A stretch of 32,432 nt of DNA, taken from assembly GCA_903891095.1 (NCBI GenBank), contig CAITDI010000001.1:1-32432 (forward strand), in the 5' to 3' direction. Every line of letters starts with the position of its first letter. The first letter of the stretch is position 1. Made by a program: the position numbers and the translations under genes. This DNA is from an uncultured bacterium. GTDB lineage: Bacteria > Planctomycetota > Phycisphaerae > Phycisphaerales > SM1A02. The notes beneath the pieces are model-generated. The model had not been told where the DNA came from and did no database searches. It saw nothing but the letters and a program-made list of their open reading frames with translations. Below are positions 5,807 to 13,144 of the stretch, piece by piece.

Positions 5807-6526
5807 ATGCGGGAGTCGGCCCAGTTCACCTCCGAGGAGCCTGTCGACATCGCGGGGATCGCGCGCGCGTTGTTCGCTGACGGGCCGGCGTTTGCTCGAT
5901 TCCTGCAGCACCATCGTCATCGCATCGCGCCGGTCGGCCGTTTGGTCGAGCTTGTGCCGCATGGGTCGGATGTCCTCGATGTCGGCTGCGGGGGAGGGCT
6001 CTTCGTGATGTGCCTCGCGGCCAGCGGGCGGGCGGCGCGTGCGCACGGGGTTGACGCTTCCGCCAATGCGATCGCTGCGGCTGAGGCCGCGGCGCGTCGT
6101 CTGCGAGGCCAGGGGAGCTCGGCCACGATCGTGTTCGAGCACCGGGAGGTGCAGCAGGGCCTGCCTCAGGGCGAGTTCGGCGTCGTTTCGATGATCGACG
6201 TGATGCACCACGTGCCGGTCGCAGCGCAAAGGCGCGCGTTCGACGACGCTGCCTCGCGCGTGCGCGCGGGCGGGTTCTTCCTCTACAAGGACATGTGCGA
6301 TGCGCCGGTGTGGCGGGCGGGCATGAATCGCCTGCATGATCTCATCATGGCGCGGCAGTGGATCCGATACGTTCCCATCGAGCGCGTCGACGGGTGGGCC
6401 GCGGAGGCCGGGCTTGTCGCCGAGCGCGCGGAGGAGCATCGCATGCTTTGGTACGGACATGAACTGCGCGTGTACCGCAGGCCTGAAGGTCGCGCAGCGT
6501 CGACGGCGCGCGGAGTCAACGCGTGA
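5807..6526 (+). CDS. Class I SAM-dependent methyltransferase
   Basis: A 239-residue cytoplasmic methyltransferase. The ATG at 5807 follows AGAGGGGG. Motif I is VLDVGCGGGLFVMCLA (about residues 56-71), the acidic ribose-binding residue is in GVDASANAI, and the later motif is FGVVSMIDVMHHVP, typical of the Methyltransf_11/25 group. The segment RVRAGGFFLYKDM is the usual post-motif strand. The substrate cannot be read from the sequence. The stop TGA (6524-6526) overlaps the GTG start at 6523 of a polytopic membrane protein with Alg10-like motifs, so the two are translationally coupled. This suggests that a lipid-linked or glycosylated compound is modified by the pair, but that is inference. Confidence 0.9.
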   Translation: MRESAQFTSEEPVDIAGIARALFADGPAFARFLQHHRHRIAPVGRLVELVPHGSDVLDVGCGGGLFVMCLAASGRAARAHGVDASANAIAAAEAAARRLRGQGSSATIVFEHREVQQGLPQGEFGVVSMIDVMHHVPVAAQRRAFDDAASRVRAGGFFLYKDMCDAPVWRAGMNRLHDLIMARQWIRYVPIERVDGWAAEAGLVAERAEEHRMLWYGHELRVYRRPEGRAASTARGVNA

Positions 6527-7929
6527 GCGCGCCGGTTGGCGGACCGTCCGACCGCTGGCGTGGCGCGATGCGCGCGGCGGCGTTTGCGGCGATGGCGATC
6601 GCGTTGCCGGCGCTGTACCTGATCCTGACCGGCAACAACGTCGGGCGCGCGGCGTACGACGCGACGGCGTACCACCTGCGGTTCATCCGCGAGCTTGCCG
6701 AGGCGTTCCCCAACTTTGATCTCTCGAATCCGCTGACGGCGACGACGCCGGCGTATCACATCGTGCTGGCGACGGTCGCGAAGGCGGGAGCGTCGTCGCT
6801 CGAGGCGCTGCGCATCGCGAGCATGCTGATCGGCTGCGCGTTTGCCGCGCTGGTCGCGGGTTGGTGCGCGCTGCGCGTCGGTGCGCGCGGTGCGATGCTG
6901 CTCGTGCTGCCGCTCGTGTGCTCGATCTATGTCGTCGGTTCGGCGGCGTGGACGGTGCCCGACAACGCGGCGTGGATCTGCGTTGCGGGCATTCTGTTTC
7001 TCGCGCTGCGGCAACCGCTGCGGACGCGCGATATCGCGATGGCCTCTGCGCTGCTGGTGCTGCTGGTCTGCACGCGCCAGATCCATATCTGGGCGGCGTC
7101 GGTGATCTGGATTGCGGCGTGGCAGCGCGCGCGGGAAGGGGACCCCGCGCGCTCGATCATCGGCGCAGCGATCGCGTCGATCCCCGCGGTGCTGGCGACG
7201 CTGCCTGCGTTCTTGGTGCTCGTGCTGTTCATGCGGCACTGGGGCGGACTCACGCCGCCGCGGTTTCAGCATGACCTCGTCGGCGTCAACCTCGCGACGC
7301 CGGCGTTTGTCCTGCTGCAGGTCGCGGTGCTTGCGATCGGCTTCTTGCCGTGGTTTGGCGGCGCGATCCGCGACGCGTGGCGCACGCATCGCCGCTGGCT
7401 GATTGCAGCTGCGGTTGTCGCGCTGATCCTCGCGGTCGCGCCCGAGACGACGGCGAAGTTCGAGAAGGGCCGCTTCTCGGGCTGGTGGGGTTTGATCGAG
7501 CGCATGCCTGTGATCGCGGGACGCACGAGCGTGGTGATGCTGCTTGCGGCGCCAATCGGCGCGGTCGTGCTCACGGGCGCGATGCTCGGCATCCCCAAGC
7601 GTGCGCGCGTGATCCTCTCGGTCGCGCTGCTGGCGTTTGTCGCGGCGCTGACATCGAACTACAACTGCTGGCAGCGCTATCACGAGCCGTTCCTGCTCGT
7701 ATTGATGGCGGTGATCGCCTCGCTGCAGGTCGCGCGGCGCGACGATGCGGCCGCGCGGCGCGCGCAGCTGGTCGCTGCGATCGTGCTTGCGGTGATTCTC
7801 GGCACTGCGACGGTGCTGGGCCTGCGTGGCGAGCCTTGGCCGGCCGATGCGATGCCCGACAAGGCGCATATCGCACCTGGCGAAGTCTTCGCTGCGCCCG
7901 CGAACAACGCGCCGCACAGTGCGCAGTGA
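6523..7929 (+). CDS. Polytopic membrane protein, possible Alg10/GT-C-type glycosyltransferase
   Basis: A 468-residue membrane protein starting at a GTG that overlaps the methyltransferase stop (GTGA). I count roughly ten to twelve hydrophobic segments. After the first one comes DATAYHLRFIRELAEAF then DLSNPLTATTPAYHIV. This resembles the first extracytoplasmic loop of DIE2/Alg10 alpha-1,2-glucosyltransferases (D-E-x-x-H, later D-P-x-I-T-T-x-P-x-x-Y). CTRQIHIW resembles their RQTNIIW motif, and NCWQRYHEPFLLVLMA sits like the late Y-x-x-W/HP-F-LLADN region. Enzymes of this GT-C class use a dolichyl- or polyprenyl-phosphate sugar donor and an acidic loop residue as catalyst. The short soluble C-terminus (EVFAAPANN...) is Ala/Pro-rich. 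It could also be a generic PMT/ArnT-like (GT39/GT83) protein. Membrane nature is certain, the Alg10 link is tentative. Confidence 0.65.
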   Translation: MSAPVGGPSDRWRGAMRAAAFAAMAIALPALYLILTGNNVGRAAYDATAYHLRFIRELAEAFPNFDLSNPLTATTPAYHIVLATVAKAGASSLEALRIASMLIGCAFAALVAGWCALRVGARGAMLLVLPLVCSIYVVGSAAWTVPDNAAWICVAGILFLALRQPLRTRDIAMASALLVLLVCTRQIHIWAASVIWIAAWQRAREGDPARSIIGAAIASIPAVLATLPAFLVLVLFMRHWGGLTPPRFQHDLVGVNLATPAFVLLQVAVLAIGFLPWFGGAIRDAWRTHRRWLIAAAVVALILAVAPETTAKFEKGRFSGWWGLIERMPVIAGRTSVVMLLAAPIGAVVLTGAMLGIPKRARVILSVALLAFVAALTSNYNCWQRYHEPFLLVLMAVIASLQVARRDDAAARRAQLVAAIVLAVILGTATVLGLRGEPWPADAMPDKAHIAPGEVFAAPANNAPHSAQ

Positions 7930-8477
7930 GTTCAAGCGCACGCGTTCGTTCGAATCGCGAGCTCATTTGGCCGCGACATGTATCTCGGAAGTGCTGGCGG
8001 GATCTTGCTGAGGCGACTCCCTTCCGAATCGGCTTGATCTCCAGGTTCGGAAGTGCACCCCGGCGTGACGACCGCGCGAGTCCATGCTTACCGCCCGCTG
8101 GCGCGCCCACTCGGCGCCCGCGGGCGGTTTGCCTTTTTTCCCCGCAGCGAAATTTCTCCCAGAGCTCCGTGCCAGCGCATCCGGGGGCCGAATCGACGCT
8201 GCGAGGCGCTGCACGCTGTAACTCTCGGTCCTGACGCGCATTTACGGGTCGTGCGGTCTGGTTCAAATGTGGCGATTACACCGTCTATTTCACTTGCAAC
8301 GTATCAGCGTGGTGGCATGGTGCTCTTGTTCGTCTGTGGGCATCTCCCTGCCCCACAGTCGGTTCAGTGCATTGTGTCTTAACGGATGCCGCGCACTTTC
8401 GTCGTCCACTACCCGTGCCAGTGCTGTCACAAGTCGTCCTTGAACAGCGCAGGCCGGAATATTCTCGAGGTTTTGAA
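7930..8477. other. 548-base intergenic region without a convincing gene
   Basis: Short frames here have no recognisable motif. Three items stand out. A stem of 9 bp (8090-8098 with 8120-8128, GC-rich 21-base loop) is followed by TTGCCTTTTTT and probably ends the methyltransferase/membrane-protein transcript. Bases 8334-8340 pair with 8352-8358 (7 bp), a likely leader hairpin of the next gene. From about 8225 to 8400 the base composition is more AT-rich than the neighbouring genes, as expected of a promoter region; TTCAAA near 8263 and TCTATT 16 bases later is the best promoter-like pair I found, and it is weak. Confidence 0.6.
8090..8140 (+). terminator. Probable terminator downstream of the membrane-protein gene
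   Basis: Bases 8090-8098 (accgcccgc) pair with 8120-8128 (gcgggcggt). The 21-base loop can itself pair in part. The 3' arm runs into TTGCCTTTTTTCCCC. The hairpin is about 160 bases past the stop at 7929 and ahead of the leader of the gene at 8478. Confidence 0.65.
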
Positions 8478-9860
8478 ATGCGCTTCTCTTCTGTCATGGC
8501 ATGTGCGGCAGCACTGCTCACCGCTAGCGTTGCGATGGCCCAGTCGGCGATTCTCGCCGATGGCACCGTCGTCACTCTCAAGATCGACCCCGCCACGGGC
8601 GGTCCGATCACTCTCGGCGTCGAAGGCCCGCTCTGGGACATCGACCTGGTCAACAAGACCGCGACCATCGCCGGTATGAAATGGACCGTTCCTCGCAGCG
8701 TGAACGGCGAGATCGTCACGATCGGCGGAACGATGAAGACGAACTCCAAGAACACGAACCTCGGCGAGTTCACCGTCGATGATCTTGCTCGTCTGAGCGA
8801 TCAGCGCGCGATCACGTCGTCGAGCACCGGCGGCGACGTCATCGCGACGCGCGTCGGCAACGGCGGACCGATCCGCTCTGGCGCGGTGCGCAGCCAGTTC
8901 AGCGCGTCTGAAGGCGCTGCTCCCGCAGGCGACCCTGCGCTCGATCGCTGGCCGACCGACGGCGTGACGATCCAGGACAACTACTTCTTCCAGGTTCGCA
9001 ACGCGGCCACGCAGTACCCGGCGGGTACGCTCCCGACCGACTTCCTCGGTCGCGTGGGTTTCCGTACGGCGACTGGCGCGTACACGACCGACACCAACAT
9101 CGCCAACCGCCGCAACTGGCGCTACCCGACGACCATGGGTGACACGGTCACCTTCCAGGGCAGCGTGTATGTCGGGCCGAACGGTCAGGAGTACCTGATC
9201 CCCGATGCGCCGGTCAAGGGCTTCCTCGTTGGCTGGATCCACTCTGAGAACGTCGCGATCGCGCCGCTCACCGCTCGTCGCCTCGGCAACTTCAATACGC
9301 CGAACTCGCTGGTCATGGGCGAAATGCTCCTGATCATGAACCAGGATCCCCGCATGTTCACGCGTCTCTACGGCGCCGGCAATGCGGATCTCAATCAGGA
9401 CTTCTTCTTCACCTCGGCTCCGATCGGTACGGAAATCGCCGTCGTCGGTCACATGATCGGTGAGCACGTGATGTTCGGTGAAGACGTCGAAGCCGCCTCG
9501 GTCGTTGATCCGGCTGCGGACGTCCACATCGGCCTGTTCGATCAGAACACCCAGGCTGACCTTGCTCGCAGCACCGTCCGCTTCCGCGGCGAAGTCGTGG
9601 GTCGTCCGAACGGCAACTTCACGGTCACCGCGCAGTTCCAGGTCAGCAATGTCCCGGGCTCGCCGACCACTGGCCAGTCGTTCAACGTGCCCTTCGTCGT
9701 CGATCCGGTGACGGGCATCGCGACCGTCGCTCCGCGTCTGACCGGCGTGAACCTCGCTGGTGTGACCACCATGAAGCTCACCGTCCGCGCCACCGGCGGC
9801 AACGCGAATGCTCCGGCCCTCGCGACCCTCTACTACGACCTGACGCCGTACTTCCGCTGA
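8478..9860 (+). CDS. Secreted protein of unknown function, probably abundant
   Basis: A 460-residue exported protein. The ATG at 8478 follows GAGG and opens a signal peptide (MRFSSVMACAAALLTASVAMAQS). The mature chain has no cysteine that I can see, many Asn/Thr/Gly residues, and strand-like repeats such as DTVTFQGSVYVGPNGQEY and ADVHIGLFDQNTQADLARST, which suggest a beta-rich extracellular fold. I recognise no domain and no C-terminal anchor: it simply ends YYDLTPYFR. Codon use is smoother than in neighbouring genes, with AAC, TTC, AAG and CGT/CGC favoured and little of the GCG/CGCG stutter seen elsewhere, which suggests strong expression. A long leader lies upstream and a textbook terminator follows at 9918, so it is a single-gene transcript. 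Envelope or matrix protein is a guess. Confidence 0.8.
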   Translation: MRFSSVMACAAALLTASVAMAQSAILADGTVVTLKIDPATGGPITLGVEGPLWDIDLVNKTATIAGMKWTVPRSVNGEIVTIGGTMKTNSKNTNLGEFTVDDLARLSDQRAITSSSTGGDVIATRVGNGGPIRSGAVRSQFSASEGAAPAGDPALDRWPTDGVTIQDNYFFQVRNAATQYPAGTLPTDFLGRVGFRTATGAYTTDTNIANRRNWRYPTTMGDTVTFQGSVYVGPNGQEYLIPDAPVKGFLVGWIHSENVAIAPLTARRLGNFNTPNSLVMGEMLLIMNQDPRMFTRLYGAGNADLNQDFFFTSAPIGTEIAVVGHMIGEHVMFGEDVEAASVVDPAADVHIGLFDQNTQADLARSTVRFRGEVVGRPNGNFTVTAQFQVSNVPGSPTTGQSFNVPFVVDPVTGIATVAPRLTGVNLAGVTTMKLTVRATGGNANAPALATLYYDLTPYFR

Positions 9861-9917
9861 TCGCGGAGTAGGGCAAGAGTGAGTACGACAGAGAGTGTGA
9901 CAAAGTAGGAACCTCAA

Positions 9918-9957
9918 CGGGCGGGCTGCCCAAAGCAGCCCGCCCGGTTTCATTTTT
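9918..9957 (+). terminator. Strong rho-independent terminator
   Basis: Bases 9918-9929 pair perfectly with 9935-9946 (12 bp, loop CCAAA), followed by GTTTCATTTTT. It lies 57 bases past the stop of the secreted-protein gene and before the cyclophilin gene at 10012. It is among the clearest terminators of the window. Confidence 0.93.
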
Positions 9958-10011
9958 GCCACGCGCGCGGCGCGCGCGAAAGCGGGGGGCTTCGCGTATC
10001 CTGTTCGCCCT

Positions 10012-10446
10012 ATGTCGAAAGCAACCATCAAGACCGTCAAGGGCGACATGGTCGTCGAGTTCTACGACGCCGAAGCCCCGAACACCGTGGCCAACTTCCG
10101 CAAGCTCGCGGGAGAGGGCTTCTACAACGGACTCACCTTCCACCGCGTGATCCCGAACTTCGTGATCCAGGGCGGATGCCCGAACGGCTCCGGCACCGGC
10201 GGCCCGGGCTACAAGATCAAGTGCGAGGTCTCGGGCGGCAAGCAGTACCACGACCGCGGCGTCCTCTCGATGGCGCATGCGGGGCGCGATACGGGCGGCT
10301 CGCAGTTCTTCGTGTGCCACAGCCGCGCGAACACCGCGCACCTCGACCGCAACCACACCTGCTTTGGCAAGGTCGTGCAGGGCCTCGAGGTGATCGACGC
10401 GATCAAGGCGGGTGACAAGATCACCGAAGTCGTGCTCGCCGACTGA
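10012..10446 (+). CDS. ppiB: Cyclophilin-type peptidyl-prolyl cis-trans isomerase
   Basis: A 144-residue single-domain cyclophilin without a signal peptide, so a cytoplasmic folding catalyst that isomerises Xaa-Pro bonds. All hallmark segments are present: [20 protein letters not shown], then the catalytic Arg45 in [13 protein letters not shown] with Gln53, then [19 protein letters not shown], and [19 protein letters not shown] near the C-terminus. The length matches the compact bacterial PpiB form. The ATG at 10012 is the family start. The gene stands between two terminators (9918 and 10470), so it is probably transcribed alone. Confidence 0.96.
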   Translation: MSKATIKTVKGDMVVEFYDAEAPNTVANFRKLAGEGFYNGLTFHRVIPNFVIQGGCPNGSGTGGPGYKIKCEVSGGKQYHDRGVLSMAHAGRDTGGSQFFVCHSRANTAHLDRNHTCFGKVVQGLEVIDAIKAGDKITEVVLAD

Positions 10447-10469
10447 CGCCGAAACGCAGCAACCGTTCG

Positions 10470-10502
10470 CCGCCCCGGTCTCGGCCGGGGCGGTGTCTTT
10501 CG
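10470..10502 (+). terminator. Terminator after the cyclophilin gene
   Basis: Bases 10470-10478 pair with 10485-10493 (9 bp, all G/C) around the loop TCTCGG, followed by TGTCTTTCG. The T tract is short. It lies 24 bases past the cyclophilin stop and 26 bases before the next start. Confidence 0.7.
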
Positions 10503-10527
10503 AACTCTTCCCGTACGCTCCCACACC

Positions 10528-11376
10528 ATGGCACTCATCGGCCGCAAGAACACGCTTTCCGTCGTCCGCGAGACGCAGTCGGGCTTCTACCTCGACGGCG
10601 CCGAGCTGGGCGAGATCCTGCTGCCTGGCCGCTACATCCCGCGCGGGCTCGGCGTGGGCGGCGCGATCGAGGTGTTCGTGTACTCCGACTCGGAGGACCG
10701 TCTGGTCGCGACCACCGAGACGCCGCGCGCGTGCGTGGGCGAGTTCGCGAGCATGCGCGTGAAGGACATCCACGAGCGCGCGGGTGCGTTTCTCGACTGG
10801 GGGCTGCCGAAGGACCTGTTGCTGCCGTATCGCGAGCAGGATCCGAAGGTCAAGGTCGGGCAGGATGTCGTGGTGTTCGTGCGGCTCGACGAGGAGACCA
10901 AGCGCATCTACGCGAGCGCGCTGGTGAATCGGTTCCTGAGCCGCGAGCGGCCGCAGTTTGCCGATGGGCAGCCGGTGGACCTGCTCGTGTACGAGCAGTC
11001 GGATCTCGGATTCAACGCGATCGTCGACGGCAAGTTCCGCGGGCTGCTCTACAACTCGAACCTCGCGGCGCCGCTGCGGATCGGCGCGCGCACCAAGGGC
11101 TACGTCAAGACCGTGCGCGAGGACGGCAAGATCGACCTGAGCCTCGACCCGTCGGGCTACTCGCGCGTGGCGCCGCTGACCGATGTGATCCTCGAGCAGC
11201 TCGAGCGCGCGGGCGGCCGGCTCAACTTCGACGACAGCAGCGATCCCGAGGACATCCGCGCGCGCTTTGGCGCGAGCAAGAAGGCGTTCAAGCAGGCGCT
11301 CGGCGCGCTGTACCGCGCGCGGAAGATCGTGTTCCTCAATCCCGGCATCCAGTCGGTGGAGCGAGGCGCGCGATGA
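10528..11376 (+). CDS. cvfB: CvfB/YitL-like S1-domain RNA-binding protein
   Basis: A 282-residue cytoplasmic protein of the CvfB family (Staphylococcus CvfB, Bacillus YitL): several S1-type OB folds followed by a winged helix. Visible landmarks are GEILLPGRYIPRGLGVGGAIEVFVYSDSEDRLVATT, then a second S1-like segment GAFLDWGLPKDLLLPYREQ, then a third, GFNAIVDGKFRGLLY, ending in GYVKTVREDGKIDLSL. The C-terminal winged helix spans about 225-275 (FGASKKAFKQALGALYRARKI). In firmicutes CvfB influences virulence gene expression and binds RNA; in this organism a general RNA-related role is the most that can be said. The stop TGA overlaps the ATG of the next gene (ATGA), so the downstream membrane protein is coupled to it. 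Confidence 0.92.
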   Translation: MALIGRKNTLSVVRETQSGFYLDGAELGEILLPGRYIPRGLGVGGAIEVFVYSDSEDRLVATTETPRACVGEFASMRVKDIHERAGAFLDWGLPKDLLLPYREQDPKVKVGQDVVVFVRLDEETKRIYASALVNRFLSRERPQFADGQPVDLLVYEQSDLGFNAIVDGKFRGLLYNSNLAAPLRIGARTKGYVKTVREDGKIDLSLDPSGYSRVAPLTDVILEQLERAGGRLNFDDSSDPEDIRARFGASKKAFKQALGALYRARKIVFLNPGIQSVERGAR

Positions 11377-11711
11377 CGGAGCAGCGACGCCCGACGCGCG
11401 TCGAGCGCGCGGAGCAGAACCTCGCGCACTGGCGCGAGCAGGCCGCGCTGGTCGAGCGCGAGAGCGCGGGCATGATCTGGATCCCGCGCGTCGGGCTGCC
11501 GATCGGCGCGGTGGTCGCGTTCGCGGCCAAGTGGTGGATTGGACTGGGCATTGCGCTGCTCACGATGGTCGCGTGGGCGATGGGCCGCTACATGATCATC
11601 GTGCGCCGCGCGGAGTTCGCGCATCATGTGCGCGACGCCGAGGCGGAACTCGCCGCCGCGCGGCGCAACGCCGGCAGTGAGACGAAACAAGAAGGAGATT
11701 CCAATGGTTGA
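11373..11711 (+). CDS. Small two-TM membrane protein
   Basis: A 112-residue protein. The ATG at 11373 overlaps the cvfB-like stop by 4 bases. Residues 1-30 are a charged, probably helical cytoplasmic segment (RVERAEQNLAHWREQAALVERE). Two hydrophobic helices follow, about 35-51 and 54-71, separated by a short KWW turn, then a second charged helix (RRAEFAHHVRDAEAELAAARR). This hairpin-like layout with coiled-coil flanks has no motif that I recognise. Its stop (11709-11711) overlaps the start of the osmC gene at 11704, so three cistrons are overlapped in a row. Confidence 0.75.
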   Translation: MTEQRRPTRVERAEQNLAHWREQAALVERESAGMIWIPRVGLPIGAVVAFAAKWWIGLGIALLTMVAWAMGRYMIIVRRAEFAHHVRDAEAELAAARRNAGSETKQEGDSNG

Positions 11712-12114
11712 GATCGCCGTCCGCTACGAAGGCCAGCTCCGTTGCAAGGCAGAGCATGGACCGTCGCACACCACGCTGTTCACCGACGCGCCCGTCGACA
11801 ATCACGGCAAGGGCGAGTCGTTCTCGCCGACCGACCTCGTGGCCACGGCGCTGCCGTCGTGCCTGATGACGATCATGGGCATCTACGCCGAGCGCCACGG
11901 GATCAGCCTGACGGGCATGACCGCGCGCACGGTCAAGGTGATGACCAAGGAGCCGCCGCGCCGCATCGCGAGCCTGCGCACGGTCGTTACCGTTCCGCTG
12001 GCCGCGAACCACGAGGCGCGCGCGGCGCTTGAGAACGCTGCGCACACCTGCCCCGTGCACAAGAGCCTTCATCCCGACATCGATGCGGCGATTGAGTTCG
12101 TGTACGTGGGTTGA
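11704..12114 (+). CDS. OsmC-family peroxiredoxin-like protein
   Basis: A 136-residue protein of the OsmC/Ohr superfamily, thiol-dependent enzymes that reduce organic hydroperoxides in the cytoplasm. The two reactive cysteines are in place: Cys53 in ALPSCLMTIMG and Cys116 in HTCPVHKSL. The segment GESFSPTDLVATAL is the conserved substrate-pocket region. The ATG at 11704 has AAGGAG 8 bases upstream and lies inside the end of the preceding gene, so it can be translated both by coupling and by its own site. The CPVHKSL form is nearer to the YhfA/OsmC-like branch than to Ohr. The stop is 20 bases from the convergent cytochrome gene. Confidence 0.93.
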   Translation: MVEIAVRYEGQLRCKAEHGPSHTTLFTDAPVDNHGKGESFSPTDLVATALPSCLMTIMGIYAERHGISLTGMTARTVKVMTKEPPRRIASLRTVVTVPLAANHEARAALENAAHTCPVHKSLHPDIDAAIEFVYVG

Positions 12115-12134
12115 GTGCGTGGCTTGATCGCGCC

Positions 12135-12941
12135 TCAGTCGGTCTCAGGATCGGTGCGGGTGTCGCGCGCGGCCGGCGTTTCTGGTTGCTCGCCGAGCTG
12201 GAGCTCGGTGCCGATGAGCGGCACGCGCAGCATCTTGGTCGTCGAGTTGTAGTTGCCCACCAGCGCGATGGTCCAGGCGGCGGCGAGGGCCACGCCGAGG
12301 AGCGCGACGAGCGGCTTGGGCGACACGATGCCTTCGGCGAGCGGGACGGCCTTTCGGCCGTGGACCATGCTGCCGATGATGTTCTCCTTGCGCTTGACCA
12401 CATGCACGATCACGCCGAGGACATGCAGCGCGATGAGGCCGAGCATGCTGTAGACGAGGACGGAGTGGACCGTCGCCCAGCCTTCGTTGCCGCGCGCGCG
12501 CATGATGCCGGTGAAGGCGATCGCGAGCACGAGCGCGAGCATCGCGAAGATGCCGATCGACGCGCCTGGATTGTGCCCCGTGTAGCTCGGGCCGCCGCGC
12601 TTGGTGAGGCTGCCCATGTACTGCGCGACCGACGACGGGCCGAAGCTGAACGAGCGGAAGCGCGCGTACGTCGTGCCCATGAAACCCCACACGATGCGCA
12701 GGACGACGAGCATCGCGATCACCATGCCGATGATCGCGTGATACGGAAACGCCTCGCTCTCGCTACCCAGCATGAGCGTGATCACCGCCGCCGAGCCGAA
12801 CCCGAGGATGAGCGAGAAATGGAAGAGGCGCGTGGGAAGATCCCAGACGAGCGTGCGCGCGGGAGTCGCGGCTTCGCGGAGTTCGAGGCGGCGCGTGGTG
12901 GTCGTGGACGTGATCGGAGGGCTGGTGGTGCTCGGCGTCAT
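12135..12941 (-). CDS. Cytochrome b561-like di-haem membrane subunit (hydrogenase b-type)
   Basis: A 268-residue integral membrane cytochrome. The start at 12941 has GGGAG upstream; the Thr/Ser-rich first 20 residues precede VWDLPTRLFHFSLILGFGSA, the opening typical of Ni/Fe-hydrogenase-type b cytochromes. Likely haem ligands are His41 (LFHFSL), His68 (PYHAIIG), His159 (ATVHSVLVY) and His173/His180 (ALHVLGVIVHVVKRKENI). A fifth hydrophobic segment (PLVALLGVALAAAWTIALVG) follows the core. Proteins of this group pass electrons between the quinone pool and a periplasmic partner such as a c-type cytochrome or reductase. No partner gene is adjacent, so the electron route is unknown. The 203-base gap upstream of it holds nothing I can name. 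Confidence 0.88.
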   Translation of the reverse strand: MTPSTTSPPITSTTTTRRLELREAATPARTLVWDLPTRLFHFSLILGFGSAAVITLMLGSESEAFPYHAIIGMVIAMLVVLRIVWGFMGTTYARFRSFSFGPSSVAQYMGSLTKRGGPSYTGHNPGASIGIFAMLALVLAIAFTGIMRARGNEGWATVHSVLVYSMLGLIALHVLGVIVHVVKRKENIIGSMVHGRKAVPLAEGIVSPKPLVALLGVALAAAWTIALVGNYNSTTKMLRVPLIGTELQLGEQPETPAARDTRTDPETD

Positions 12942-13144
12942 GGCGGTGCTCCCGTGTCGTGTGTCTTGTGGGATTGGCGTGCGGGATTGGCGGTGTGGCG
13001 TCGAACAAGGCGACGCACACCGCGCCGCGCAGGAACAAAGTTGCGCGTGCAAGGCGACAGTAGTCGCGCGAGTCGATGGCTCCGCGAAGGGAGATGTGCT
13101 GCAACGCCGTGGTTGGCGCGCGCTGGAGAGGACGCGTTCGCGCG

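Noticed and set aside
8053-8382. 109-codon plus-strand frame in the 7930-8477 gap
   Set aside because: It runs through the probable terminator and the AT-richer leader, has no signal or motif, and its start lacks a ribosome-binding site.
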